This document shows positions 20,315 to 30,171 of a DNA stretch of 64,000 bases, one piece after another (the stretch's first letter is position 1; the number at the start of each line of letters is the position of its first letter). The position numbers were made by a program, and so were the translations under genes. The DNA comes from Bradyrhizobium sp. CB1015 (GTDB lineage: Bacteria > Pseudomonadota > Alphaproteobacteria > Rhizobiales > Xanthobacteraceae): positions 8,074,001 to 8,138,000 of the forward strand of contig NZ_CP104174.1 in assembly GCF_025200925.1 (NCBI RefSeq). The letters run 5' to 3'. The notes below the pieces were generated by a model that worked only from the letters and a program-made list of their open reading frames with translations, was not told where the DNA came from and did not search any database.

Positions 20315-20350
20315 CATATGCACATTGACGCATATGCGCCGATGCGCATA
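20315..20350. promoter_or_regulatory. candidate PadR operator
   Basis: Region between the divergent SnoaL/fad operon and padR with four TATGC/GCATA half-sites: TATGC at 20317, GCATATGC at 20330, and the inverted repeat TATGCGC-CGAT-GCGCATA at 20333-20350. The last is a 7-4-7 dyad about 40 bases before the padR start. PadR proteins commonly bind AT-rich dyads such as ATGT-N8-ACAT and autoregulate; this site is of similar build. Confidence 0.5.
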
Positions 20351-20391
20351 AAGTCAAGCAGCTTGGTCAGACGTGAGACAGGAGGCCGGTC

Positions 20392-20979
20392 ATGGCACTG
20401 GGCGACGCAATCCTCGCATGCCTGACGGAACGCCCGATGACGGGCTACGAGCTCGCCAAGACGTTCGATTCCTCGATCGGCTTCTTCTGGAAGGCCGACC
20501 ATCAGCAGATCTACCGCGAGCTCTCCAAGCTGCGCGACCGCGGCTACATCCAGGGCCGCGAGGTCGTGCAGTCAGGCAAGCCCAACAAGCTGATCTATAC
20601 GCTGACTCCCGAGGGCCGAACAGCACTGCGGCACTGGGCCGCGCGGCCAAGCACGCCGCCCTCGATCAAGGACGACCTCCTGGTGCGGCTGCACGCGCTC
20701 GACAGCATCGACATCGAGCCCATGCGCACCGACCTGATGGCCCGCCTGGAGCACCACCGCGACCGCCACGCCAATTACGAGCGCATCCTGAAGAAGCGCT
20801 TTCCCGACGGCACGGCGGAAGGCCGGCTCGATCTCGGCAATTTGCTGCTGCTTCAGCTCGGCGCCCGCCACGAGCAGATGGTGGCCGATTTCTGCGAGGA
20901 GGCGCTGGAAGCGCTGTCGGCAATGAGCGGCAAGGCCACGGTGGTGCCGCTGGAGGATGGCAAGCGCGAGAAGGGCTGA
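20392..20979 (+). CDS. PadR family transcriptional regulator
   Basis: Repressor of 195 residues of the PadR family. The N-terminal winged helix (1-75) shows LGDAILACLTERPMTGYELA and WKADHQQIYRELSKLRDRGY; the C-terminal part (90-185) is the helical dimerisation domain (Vir_act_alpha type). AGGAGG lies seven bases before the ATG. It is divergent from the fad operon and shares with it a promoter region carrying inverted repeats, so it probably controls beta-oxidation, perhaps with an acyl-CoA or aromatic acid as ligand. Confidence 0.9.
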   Translation: MALGDAILACLTERPMTGYELAKTFDSSIGFFWKADHQQIYRELSKLRDRGYIQGREVVQSGKPNKLIYTLTPEGRTALRHWAARPSTPPSIKDDLLVRLHALDSIDIEPMRTDLMARLEHHRDRHANYERILKKRFPDGTAEGRLDLGNLLLLQLGARHEQMVADFCEEALEALSAMSGKATVVPLEDGKREKG

Positions 20980-20995
20980 GGGAAAGCGACAGTCC

Positions 20996-21078
20996 GTAGC
21001 CCGGATGGAGCGCAGCGAAATCCGGGATTCGTGCAGCCGACGCCGGCCCCGGATTACGCTGCGCTCCATCCGGGCTAC
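20996..21078. repeat. GTAGCCCGGATGGAGCG palindromic repeat, copy 2
   Basis: Inverted repeat of about 83 bp with the same arms as the copy at 14384. It lies 17 bases after the padR stop and may serve as its transcription end. Confidence 0.85.
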
Positions 21079-21282
21079 GCGGCCTTTGCGAGAGCCCTAA
21101 GTTCCCGCCGCCCAACTTTAAGACAGCCGCGCCGCATTCCTTAACCCGTTATTTACCGTAACAGGAAAAAGTCGGTTTTCGAGGCAGACGACCCGCGCCA
21201 AATTCGATTGTCTTTACAACCGGCACGCGTGGGGAAGCTGGAGGCGCCGGGTGGGGTGCCGAAGTCGGAACCGGACAGAGTC

Positions 21283-24200
21283 ATGAATTCGCGCGTATCG
21301 TGGAGTGTCGACGGCATCGATCCATCCGTCCGGGAGCGGGCCGAGGCTGCTGCGCGTCGTGCCGGCATGTCGCTCAACGATTGGCTGAACTCCACGCTCG
21401 GCGAAACTTCCCCGCCCAACTTTCGCGGGCCTTACGATCAGCGTCCGCAGCACGTGCCGAGCCAGGAGAGCCGCGAGGTCGCCGACATCCACCAGCGGCT
21501 CGACGCGATCACCCAACAGATCGAGCGGATCTCAAAACCCGTCCCGCGTCAGGACGTCTCGCGCGAGCAGGGCGTCGCGCGCCAGCTCAACGACGCGATC
21601 TCGCGGCTCGACGCCCGCCTGTCGCAGATCTCCCGCCCGCAGCGGCAACCGCAGCAGCCGCAGGCCCCGCGCCCCAATCCGGCCGAGGCGCGCCAGCGCC
21701 AGGCCGATGCCGTCGAGCGCGCAGCCGCGCAGGTCTATCGCAGCTCACCACCCCTGAGCCCGGCTTCGTTCGATGTCGCGGTCGCCGAGATCACCGCGCG
21801 CCAGAGCGAGCTCGACGGGTTTACGCCGCGGCAGATGCCGCCGCGTGCCGCGCCGCCGCTTGCGCCCGCAGCCGCTCCCTACGCGCCGCCGATGGCGCCG
21901 CCCGCCCCTAGCTATGCTCCGCCGCCACCGCAGCCGGATTTTTCCTCGCTCGAGCGCCATCTGCTCAAGATCACGAGCCAGATCGAATCGCTGCAGCGGC
22001 CTGACAATACCGAGCAGGCCATCAATGCCTTCCGCAGCGAGCTGGCCGAAATCCGCGCCGCCATCACCGAGGCGATGCCGCGGCGTGCGATCGAATCGAT
22101 CGAGAACGAGATCCGCTCGCTGCATCGTCGTATCGACGAGACCCGCTCCAACGGCACCGACGGGCAGGTTCTTGCCGGCATCGAGCGCGCACTGTCCGAC
22201 ATCAAGCAGGTGCTGCGCACGCTGACGCCGGCCGAGCAGCTCACCGGCTACGACGAGGCGATCCGCAATCTCGGCGCCAAGCTCGACCTGATCCTGCGCG
22301 CCAATGACGATCCCTCGACCGTGCAGCAGCTCGAGGGCGCGATCTCGGCATTGCGCGCTATCGTTTCCAACGTCGCCTCCAACGAGGCGCTGGCACGGCT
22401 GTCCGAAGACGTGCAGCTGCTGTCGTCCAAGGTCGACCAGATCACCCGCGCTTCCGGCCACGGCGACAGCTTTGCGGTGCTGGAGCAGCGCATCGCGGCG
22501 CTCACCGCGGCGCTGGAAACGCGCGAGCGGCCGCAGCATTCCGAGAGCACCGAGCATCTCGAAGCTGCGATCCGCGCGCTGTCTGACCGTTTCGACCGCA
22601 TGCAGGTCGGCAACGATTCCGCCTCGACCTTCGCCCATCTCGAGCAGCGCGTCTCCTATCTCCTGGAACGGATCGAGGCCGCCGCCGATCCGCGCAACGG
22701 CAATTTGAGCCGCGTCGAGGACGGGCTGCACGACATCCTCAGGCACCTGGAACGGCAGCAGGCGACCTATGCCGCGCTGGCCGAGAGCCGCAACGCCGCG
22801 CCGCCGCCCGATTCCGGCATGGTCGATCTCGTCAAGCGCGAGCTCTCCGACATCCGCTTCAGCCAGGCCGAGACCAACCGGCACACCCAGGACTCGCTCG
22901 AGGCCGTCCACAGCGCGCTCGGCCACGTCGTCGATCGCCTCTCGATGATCGAGGGCGATCTGCGTGCGGTGCGCACCGCGCCGCCGCCCCCTGCCCCGCA
23001 GCCGATGCCGATGGCGGCGGCGATGGAGCCGGCGCCGATGGCGCGCGAGCCGCGGCCGCAAGCACAGCCGCCGAAATACGATCCGAAGCCCGAGCTGCCC
23101 AATCCCGCAGCCGCGCAGGCGGCGCCGGCCGCCTTCGTCGCCGCGCCGCGCGAATTCCACGCCGCCGGTTCCCCCGCGCGCGATCAGCGAAATCCTGGAG
23201 CCGCACACCGCGCGCGCTGCACTCGCGCCGGAACTGCCGCCGGATCACCCGCTCGAGCCGGGCACGCGGCCGGGCGGACGCCTCGCCACGCCGTCGGAAC
23301 GCATCGCCGCCTCCGAGGACGCGATCAGCGGAATTGCCGCCGCGCCGAAGGAGCCGGTGTCGTCGTCGAGCTTCATCGCCGCCGCGCGCCGCGCCGCGCA
23401 GGCGGCCGCCGCGCAGCCGGAGAAGCCCGGCCGCGCCGCCAAGGCCGGCGCTGACAGGTCGAAGGACAAGGGCAAGGACGGCGGCTCGACCATCACCTCG
23501 AAGATCCGCTCGCTGCTGGTCGGCGCGAGCGTGGTCGTGATCGTGCTCGGCACCTTCAAGATGGCGATGAACCTGCTCGAAGGCGGCAGCCCGTCACCGA
23601 CGCCGCAGGCGATGCAAAACATTCCGAGCGAGCCGGCACTGCAGCCTGCGCCACCGCCGGTCGAGACCAAGCCGGCCGCGCCTGAGCAGATCACTCCGTC
23701 GATGACGTCGCCGACGCCGATCGGACGGCAGTCGCAGAACAATGCCGCGCCGGCGCCGATTCCCAATTCCGGCAGCTCGGCCTCGGTTGAAATCCCGCAA
23801 GCGCCTGCCGCCGCGGTGCCGCCGCCGGCCTCCAGCGACGTCACCGGCGCGCTGTCGGGCACCAGCCGCGCCAGGCTTGGCGTGATTCAGGTGCCACCGA
23901 GCGAGAAGCTGCCCGACGGCATCGGCGGCCCGGCCTTGCGCAATGCCGCGATGAAGGGCGATGCCACCGCGGCCTACGAGATCGGCGTGCGCTTTGCCGA
24001 AGGCAAGGGTGTCGCCACCAATTACGACGAAGCGGCGAAGTGGTACGACCGCGCGGCGCAGGCCGGGGTCGTCCCCGCAACCTTCCGTCTCGGTACGCTC
24101 TACGAAAAGGGCTTAGGGGTGAAGAAGGACGCCGACATCGCGCGCCGCTACTACACCCAGGCCGCCGAGCGCGGCAACGCCAAGGCGATGCACAATCTCG

Positions 24201-24616
24201 CCGTGCTCGATGCCGACGGCGGCGGTCGCGGCGCCAATTACAAGAGCGCGGCGCAGTGGTTCCGCAAGGCCGCCGATCGCGGCGTGGCCGACAGCCAGTT
24301 CAACCTCGGCATCCTCTATGCCCGCGGCATCGGCGTCGAGCAGAACCTCGCCGAATCCTACAAATGGTTCAGCTTAGCTGCCGCCCAGGGCGATGCGGAT
24401 GCCGCCGGCAAGCGCGACGACGTCGCCAAGCGCCTCGACCCGCAATCGCTCGCCGCCGCCAAGCTCGCGATCCAGACCTTCAGCGCCGAGCCGCAGCCCG
24501 ACGATGCCGTCAACGTTGCGGCCCCGAACGGCGGCTGGGACAGCGCACCGCAGGCCAGCGCGAAGCCGGCCCCGAAGCCGGTCGCGACCAAGCGCTCGGC
24601 ATCAGCGGCGCATTGA
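21283..24616 (+). CDS. PodJ-like coiled-coil/Sel1-repeat protein, frameshifted
   Basis: One large gene read in two frames. Residues 1-630 (frame of 21283) start [20 protein letters not shown], then a long helical coiled-coil-prone part rich in ISRLDARL and [12 protein letters not shown] heptads, with Pro/Ala linkers. After 23175 the second frame continues [20 protein letters not shown], a membrane segment ([21 protein letters not shown]) and four Sel1 repeats such as [20 protein letters not shown]. Removing one C from the CCCCC run at 23171-23175 joins them into 1110 codons. The layout resembles the polar organiser PodJ. It is either a true frameshift or a sequencing error. Confidence 0.8.
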
Positions 24617-24719
24617 GCCGCATCGCGTTCGATCCAACGCAGAGACACTCCCAAGCCTCTCCGCAAGTGCAGGGGTGGCACATATGGATTCCACGGGGAT
24701 TGTCAGCGGGCTTGCTTCG

Positions 24720-24864
24720 CCTCTCCCGCTTGCGGGAGAGGCCGACGCGCTCGCAGAGCGCGGCGGGTGAGGGCTTTCGCCACGCAGGGAATCTTTCGCG
24801 ATCCTCAACAATCCCGACGCGGAAACACCCTCTCCCCAGCCCTCCCCGCAAGCGGGGGAGGGAG
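24720..24864. repeat. CCTCTCCC...GGGAGAGG inverted repeat
   Basis: The 383-base gap 24617-24999 holds this element and no gene. Left part has CCTCTCCCGCTTGCGGGAGAGG, itself a hairpin; right part has CCCTCCCCGCAAGCGGGGGAGGG. Related elements are at 34124, 37991, 40013 and 58043. The rest of the gap should hold the lysS promoter. Confidence 0.7.
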
Positions 24865-24999
24865 CCCAGTGCCGATGCCGCCGCATCGTGCACACCAAAT
24901 GCGCCAGCCCTGCGCCAGCGGGAGACGGCTGGGGGTACCAGCTCGCAACTTTTGCATTCTGCGGGGAAATCGCTATTTTCCGCGGCCCGGAGGCCCCTG

Positions 25000-26643
25000 A
25001 TGTCCGTTATTGATCTAGCCGCAAACCCGAGCGAGTTGCGTGCGCTCGCCGAACAATCCAACGCCTGGCCGTTCGAGCAGGCGAAGGCCATTGTCGCGCG
25101 GCTGAAGAAGAGCCCGAAGGACGAGGTGCTGTTCGAGACCGGCTACGGTCCGTCCGGCCTGCCGCATATCGGCACGTTCGGCGAGGTGGCGCGCACCTCG
25201 ATGGTGCGTCACGCCTTCCGCGTGCTCACCGAGGACAAGATCAAGACGCGCCTCTTGGCGTTCTCCGACGACATGGACGGCTTCCGCAAGGTGCCCGACA
25301 ACGTTCCGAACAAGGAGATGCTGGCGGAGCATCTCGGCAAGCCGCTGACGCGGGTGCCGGATCCGTTCTCCAACGAATACCCGTCGTTCGGCCATCACAA
25401 CAATGCGCGGCTGCGCGCCTTCCTCGATCATTTCGGCTTCGACTACGAGTTCGCGAGCTCGACCGACTATTACACGTCGGGCCGCTTCGACGCGACGCTG
25501 CTCAAGATGCTCGCCGCCTACGACAAGATCATGGCGATCATCCTGCCGACGCTGGGTCCGGACCGCCGCGCGACCTATTCGCCGTTCCTGCCCATCAGCA
25601 AGACCACGGGCGTCGTGCTGCAGGTGCCGATGATCCGCCGCGACGTCGCGGCGGGCACGGTGACCTATGTCGATCCCGACACCCACCAGGAAGTTGAAAC
25701 GCCCGTCACCGGCGGCAACGTCAAGTGCCAGTGGAAGGCCGACTGGGCGATGCGCTGGGTCGCGCTCGGCGTCGACTACGAGATGGCCGGCAAGGACCTG
25801 ATCGATTCCGTGAAGCTGTCCGGCGCGATCGCGAAGGCGCTCGGCAGCACGCCGCCGGAAGGTTTCAACTACGAGCTCTTCCTCGACGAGAAGGGCCAGA
25901 AGATCTCGAAGTCGAAGGGCAATGGCCTCACCATCGACGAATGGCTGCGCTACGCCTCGCCGGAATCGCTGTCGCTGTTCATGTATCGCGAGCCGAAGGC
26001 GGCCAAGCGGCTGTATTTCGACGTCATCCCGCGCAACGTCGACGACTACCAGCAATTCCTCGACGGCTTTCCGAAGCAGGACGGCAAGCAGCAGCTCGGC
26101 AATCCGGTCTGGCACATCCACAACGGCAAGCCGCCGAAGGGCGACATGCCCGTCACCTTCCAGCTGCTCTTGACGCTGGTGTCGTCGTCGAACGCGGAGA
26201 ACGCCGAGACGCTGTGGGGCTTCATCGGCCGCTACCGGCCCGGCGTGAGCCCGCAGACGCATCCGAAGCTGGATGCGATGGTCGGCTACGCCATCAACTA
26301 TTATCGCGACTTCGTCGCGCCGACGAAGCAGTTCCGCGTGCCGACGGACAGCGAGCGCGCGGCGCTGCAGGACCTGCGCGATGCGCTCTCGCAGCTTGCG
26401 CAGGACGCCTCGGCCGAGGAGATCCAGAACGTCGTCTACGAGATCGGCCGCCGCGAGCCGTTCCTCGACCAGGTCAAGAAGGGCAAGGACGGCCGCCCCG
26501 GCGTCACGCTGGACTGGTTCAACATGCTCTACCAGGTGCTGCTCGGCCAGGAGAAGGGCCCGCGCTTCGGCTCCTTCGTCGCGGTCTACGGCGTGCAGAA
26601 CGCAGTGAACATGATCGACGGCGCGCTGGCGAGGAGTGCGTGA
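25000..26643 (+). CDS. lysS: lysyl-tRNA synthetase, class I
   Basis: Charges tRNA-Lys. This is the class I (archaeal-type) enzyme found in alphaproteobacteria and spirochaetes, 547 residues, unrelated to the class II LysRS of most bacteria. The HIGH motif is [15 protein letters not shown] (about residues 51-65) and the KMSKS motif is [13 protein letters not shown] near 300. The editing-free Rossmann core shows [23 protein letters not shown] lies upstream of the ATG. The open frame extends far upstream across the repeat region, but homology begins at [10 protein letters not shown]. Confidence 0.97.
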   Translation: MSVIDLAANPSELRALAEQSNAWPFEQAKAIVARLKKSPKDEVLFETGYGPSGLPHIGTFGEVARTSMVRHAFRVLTEDKIKTRLLAFSDDMDGFRKVPDNVPNKEMLAEHLGKPLTRVPDPFSNEYPSFGHHNNARLRAFLDHFGFDYEFASSTDYYTSGRFDATLLKMLAAYDKIMAIILPTLGPDRRATYSPFLPISKTTGVVLQVPMIRRDVAAGTVTYVDPDTHQEVETPVTGGNVKCQWKADWAMRWVALGVDYEMAGKDLIDSVKLSGAIAKALGSTPPEGFNYELFLDEKGQKISKSKGNGLTIDEWLRYASPESLSLFMYREPKAAKRLYFDVIPRNVDDYQQFLDGFPKQDGKQQLGNPVWHIHNGKPPKGDMPVTFQLLLTLVSSSNAENAETLWGFIGRYRPGVSPQTHPKLDAMVGYAINYYRDFVAPTKQFRVPTDSERAALQDLRDALSQLAQDASAEEIQNVVYEIGRREPFLDQVKKGKDGRPGVTLDWFNMLYQVLLGQEKGPRFGSFVAVYGVQNAVNMIDGALARSA

Positions 26644-26650
26644 AAGATAT

Positions 26651-26734
26651 GTAGCCCGGATGGAGCGAAGCGTAATCCGGGATTCCCGCAGCGGAGAGAC
26701 TTTCCCGGATTGCGCTTCGCTCCATCCAGGCTAC
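26651..26734. repeat. GTAGCCCGGATGGAGCG palindromic repeat, copy 3
   Basis: Inverted repeat with arms GTAGCCCGGATGGAGCGAAG and CTTCGCTCCATCCAGGCTAC (one mismatch). It fills the space between the convergent lysS and carbonic anhydrase genes. Confidence 0.85.
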
Positions 26735-26745
26735 GGGTCTCCAGC

Positions 26746-27498
26746 TCAGATCGACCGCAGCACGTAGCGCCGGTTGTCCTTCTGCACGGGCCTTGCGTTC
26801 ATCGGGTACAGCTTTGCGAACGCGGCGACATCGCTTCCCGCCACCTGGATCGGGGTGGTCAGCAGCAGCCATTCGACCACTTCGGAGCAGGGCGGCGTCG
26901 TCAGCGAGCCGGGATAGCGGTAATAGCTGAGCTTCGGCGGCAGCATGGCCAGCGGATCGATGCTCGCATCCGCCTTTACCGCGGGCCCTTCCGCCGCCGG
27001 CATGGTCTTGACGATCTTGGCGAAGGCCGCGTTCGGCCTGCCCTCGGTCATGAGCACGCCGACGACCGCGAGCCCGCCGGCGTCGTTGCGATGGACGAAA
27101 TGCGCCTCCATCGGAAAATTCTTGCCGCCGATCATGTGCTCGCTGGGCCGGTGGAAGTGCACCTGGAGCAGCTTGTACTTGACGTCGCCGAGAAGAAGCG
27201 TGCTGCCTTCGGCGAAGTTGAGCTGGATCGTATGCCCGTTGTTGACGATGGTGTCGGCGCTCTTGCCCCAGCTCAGCTTCAGAACCGGCAATTGCGACTT
27301 GATCGTCGCCTCGATGTCGATCGGCGATTGCTGCAGGCCGACCGCGCAGGCCTTGTTGGCCGCGTCGAGATCGCCCCACTTGGCCGGACCGCCGGCGCCC
27401 TCATAGCTCCAATGCGCGCCTTCGGCGGCGAAGGCGGGCTTGCACAATGGACAAAGTGCGAGACCCGCCAGGGCCTTCAATGCGTGACGGCGATTCAT
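26746..27498 (-). CDS. alpha-type carbonic anhydrase
   Basis: Periplasmic zinc enzyme hydrating CO2, 250 residues. The signal region NRRHALKALAGLALCPLCKPAFA has a twin arginine, so Tat export is possible. Mature features are HWSYEGAGGPAKWGDL, QQSPIDIEATIKS, the zinc ligands in LLQVHFHRPSEHMI and EAHFVHRND, and the Thr gate in YPGSLTTPPCSEVVEWLLL. All three zinc His are present. The start at MNRRHAL has GAGGGGA upstream. Confidence 0.95.
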   Translation of the reverse strand: MNRRHALKALAGLALCPLCKPAFAAEGAHWSYEGAGGPAKWGDLDAANKACAVGLQQSPIDIEATIKSQLPVLKLSWGKSADTIVNNGHTIQLNFAEGSTLLLGDVKYKLLQVHFHRPSEHMIGGKNFPMEAHFVHRNDAGGLAVVGVLMTEGRPNAAFAKIVKTMPAAEGPAVKADASIDPLAMLPPKLSYYRYPGSLTTPPCSEVVEWLLLTTPIQVAGSDVAAFAKLYPMNARPVQKDNRRYVLRSI

Positions 27499-27624
27499 CG
27501 TATTTCCCCTCGAGATGAACTTGGTCGGCAATAGATGCGCAACCTAGGTGAGAGGGGTGGTGAGTCGCAATGGCGATCACTGCGCGAACGGTGGCGTGGG
27601 CCGGTGTCATGGGCCGTCACGCAG

Positions 27625-28254
27625 TCACTGGCTTGCCCACAGGATCCGCGCAATCCACGCCACATCGCCCGCCGCCATCATGCGTTCGGCCTGCGTCGCA
27701 TCGAGCGGCTGAAGCTCCAGCGCCTTGGCCGTGCGGCGCTTCAGCGTCGCGACCGTCATCTCGCCCGCCTTGCTCCTCACCACCACGCGGTCGCCTTTGC
27801 GGATCGGCGCGCCCGGTGAAACCAAGACGATGTCGCCGTCGCGATAGACGGGCGCAAGCGCATCGCCGGAAATCTCCAGCGCAAAGGCGTGGCTGTCCTC
27901 GGTGGCGGGCAGCGCGATGTCGGTCCATCCGTTGCCGGATGGAAGGCCGGCCTCGTCGAAAGCGCCGCTCGTCCCGGCCTGCGCGAAACCGAGCAGCGGC
28001 ACCGAGCGGCCATCGCGCGCACCGTCGTCGTCGATCAACCTGGCAAAGCTGTCGATCGAGGCGTCGGCCGCGGCCAGCGCCTTTGCGATCGATTCGGTCG
28101 AGGGCCAGCGTTCGCGGCCGTCGGCGGTGACGCGCTTGGACCTGTTGAAGGTGGTGGGATCGAGCCCGGCACGCTTGGCAAGGCCGGACGGCGACAGCCC
28201 GGCGCGCGCCGCCAGCCGGTCCAGCGCGGCCCAGATCTGGTCGTGAGTCAGCAT
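27625..28254 (-). CDS. helix-turn-helix regulator with S24/LexA-like C-terminal domain
   Basis: Regulator of 209 residues. The N-terminal HTH is AARAGLSPSGLAKRAGLDPT with FNRSKR; the C-terminal half is a LexA/CI-type peptidase fold (LPATEDSHAFALEISGDALA, YRDGDIVLVSPGAPIRKGD). The hinge has a FAQAG sequence like the LexA Ala-Gly cleavage site, and the Lys of the dyad is present (ATLKRRTAK). However the expected Ser of G-D-S-M is Ala here (GDAL), so self-cleavage is unlikely. Start uncertain; MVRQAKAQ nine codons earlier is possible. Target unknown. Confidence 0.82.
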   Translation of the reverse strand: MLTHDQIWAALDRLAARAGLSPSGLAKRAGLDPTTFNRSKRVTADGRERWPSTESIAKALAAADASIDSFARLIDDDGARDGRSVPLLGFAQAGTSGAFDEAGLPSGNGWTDIALPATEDSHAFALEISGDALAPVYRDGDIVLVSPGAPIRKGDRVVVRSKAGEMTVATLKRRTAKALELQPLDATQAERMMAAGDVAWIARILWASQ

Positions 28255-28573
28255 CCTCTGCGCTTTGGCCTGTCTGACCATGGAAGGTCCAGCCCGTCGC
28301 AACTCAGGAAAACTGTCCTCAAATCAACCGGTTTTCCGTTTTTCGCGCAAGAGGCGACCGAGGGCGGTGTTTTCAAACGAAGCGGGTAGCCGTTTGCGTC
28401 AGGGAAACGCGCCAGAACGGGGATCTGAAGCGCCGTTCCGATTTCATCGGCGCGGAAAGGCTCTAAGTCTTGAGTTCGGAAGGCACGGCCTTTACGGTCG
28501 CGCCCGGGTTTCGAGGACCCGCAAAGAACGAAAAACCCAAAAGACTCAAAGAACAAACAAGGCTGCGGTAGCG

Positions 28574-28918
28574 GTGGTCAAGATCTACAAAATCTGTCCG
28601 GCCTCGGCCTGGCGCGAGGCGGAACGGCAGGGTGTCTACCGGGGCAGCGCAGATGATGCGCGCGACGGGTTCATCCATTTCTCGACCGCGGCCCAGGTTC
28701 CCGAGACCCTGCGCAAGCACTATTTCGGACAGCGCGCGCTGTTCCTGGTCGAGGTCGACGGCGATGCGCTGGGGAGCGAATTGCGCTGGGAACGCTCGCG
28801 CAATGACGAACTCTTTCCCCATCTCTATGGCGAGCTCGATCTCGGCGCGGTCCTTGCGGTGATGAACCTCAACACGCGCTCCGACGGCGGTCACGATGTT
28901 CCGGAGCTGTTGCCGTGA
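28574..28918 (+). CDS. DUF952 family protein
   Basis: Small cytosolic protein of 114 residues of unknown function; DUF952 is sometimes described as glutathione S-transferase-like but without proof. Conserved parts are VKIYKICPASAWREAERQGV, GFIHFSTAAQVPETLRKHY and RWERSRNDELFPHLYGELD. The start is GTG. The stop overlaps the pyrD GTG start as GTGA, so both are co-translated. The 319-base gap upstream (28255-28573) shows no gene; it holds an AACCGGTT palindrome at 28326 near the S24-like regulator gene. Confidence 0.85.
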   Translation: MVKIYKICPASAWREAERQGVYRGSADDARDGFIHFSTAAQVPETLRKHYFGQRALFLVEVDGDALGSELRWERSRNDELFPHLYGELDLGAVLAVMNLNTRSDGGHDVPELLP

Positions 28919-30012
28919 TCCGCGCGTTCGACGCCTTTTCGCTGCCGGTGCTGCGCTGGCTCGATCCCGAAGACGCGCATCGCCTCGCGATCCAGGGCCT
29001 GCGCTTCCTGCCGCCGGTCAAGCCGCGTGCCGACGATCCCAAGCTCGCGGTGCGCGCCTTCGGGCTGAACTTTCCCAATCCGATCGGCATGGCCGCGGGC
29101 TTCGACAAGAGCGCCGAGGTGCCGGACGCGTTGCTGCGGCTCGGCTTCGGCTTCGTCGAGATCGGCTCGGTGACGCCGAAGCCGCAAGCCGGCAATCCGC
29201 GCCCGCGGCTGTTCCGGCTCGAGCGCGACGAGGCGATCATCAACCGCATGGGCTTCAACAATGACGGCGCGGAGGCGGCTCTGCGCCGGCTTGCCGCGCG
29301 CGCGCAGCACGGCGGCATCGTCGGCGTCAATGTCGGTGCCAACAAGGATTCGCCGGACCGCGTCGGCGACTACGTCAAGCTGATCGAGACCTTCGCGCCG
29401 GTGGCGAGCTATTTCACCGTCAACGTCTCCTCGCCGAACACGCCGGGCCTGCGCAATCTTCAGGAAGGCGCGCTGCTCGACGATCTCCTCGCACGCGTGA
29501 TCGATGCCCGCGAGCGTGTCAGGCAGAAGGCCGGCGACACGCCGGTGCTGCTCAAGATCGCGCCGGATCTCAGCCTTGCCCAGCTCGACGACGTCGTCCA
29601 CGTCGCGCGCTCGCGCCGGGTCGACGGCATGATCGTGTCGAACACCACGATCGCGCGGCCGAGCACGTTGCGTGAAGCGATGCGGGCGAAGGAGCAGGGC
29701 GGCCTGTCCGGCCGGCCGCTGTTCCGCCTGTCGACGCGAATGGTCGCGGAAACCTATGTGCGGGTCGAGGGCGCATTCCCGCTGATCGGCGTCGGCGGCG
29801 TGGATTCGGGCGGCGCCGCGCTGACCAAGATCCGCGCCGGGGCCAGCCTGATCCAGCTCTATTCGTCGCTGGTCTACAAGGGCCTCGGCCTCGTCGACGA
29901 GATCAAGCGCGACCTGACGTCGACGCTGCTCCGCACGGGTCGGGATTCGCTCGCCGAGATCGTCGGCGCCGATGCGGCGACGCTGACGGCGGAAGACTGG
30001 CCGGGGATGTGA
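28915..30012 (+). CDS. pyrD: dihydroorotate dehydrogenase (quinone), class 2
   Basis: FMN enzyme of pyrimidine synthesis, attached to the membrane and passing electrons to quinone. The protein is 365 residues with the N-terminal membrane-binding helix part (FDAFSLPVLRWLDPEDAHRL) that marks class 2. Seen are NPIGMAAGFDKSAEVPDALL, the NNDG stretch RMGFNNDGAEAALRRL, the catalytic-Ser region TVNVSSPNTPGLRNLQ, and the FMN phosphate site IGVGGVDSGGAAL. The GTG start overlaps the DUF952 stop. Confidence 0.96.
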   Translation: MIRAFDAFSLPVLRWLDPEDAHRLAIQGLRFLPPVKPRADDPKLAVRAFGLNFPNPIGMAAGFDKSAEVPDALLRLGFGFVEIGSVTPKPQAGNPRPRLFRLERDEAIINRMGFNNDGAEAALRRLAARAQHGGIVGVNVGANKDSPDRVGDYVKLIETFAPVASYFTVNVSSPNTPGLRNLQEGALLDDLLARVIDARERVRQKAGDTPVLLKIAPDLSLAQLDDVVHVARSRRVDGMIVSNTTIARPSTLREAMRAKEQGGLSGRPLFRLSTRMVAETYVRVEGAFPLIGVGGVDSGGAALTKIRAGASLIQLYSSLVYKGLGLVDEIKRDLTSTLLRTGRDSLAEIVGADAATLTAEDWPGM

Positions 30013-30019
30013 GGCACTC

Positions 30020-30166
30020 TCGTGCCCCGGACGCCATAAGCGCGTTTACGCGCGTCTTCGACGCGCTATGGCAGCGCTCCTTAGCGATGCGCTGCAGAGC
30101 CGGGGCCCATCTAACCGCTCGCGCAAGCTCCTCCGTCCCGGCTCGCGCTTCGCGCGTCCGGGACAC
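30020..30166. repeat. dispersed repeat, CCCCGGAC/GTCCGGGAC type
   Basis: Intergenic element starting CGTGCCCCGGACGCC and ending GCGCGTCCGGGACAC, with inner AGAGCCGGGGCCC and ACGCGCGTCTTCGACGCGC hairpins. It lies between the convergent pyrD and MATE genes and is related to copies at 10777 and 61828. Confidence 0.6.
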
Positions 30167-30171
30167 AACAG

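Noticed and set aside
24720..24864. Possible CRISPR or transposon end
   Set aside because: Only one inverted repeat, no regular direct repeats with spacers, and no transposase. It matches other dispersed palindromes in the window.
28248..28556. 102-codon minus-strand open frame upstream of the S24-like regulator
   Set aside because: No ribosome site, no recognisable domain, and composition unlike the neighbouring genes; the stretch is better explained as promoter DNA.
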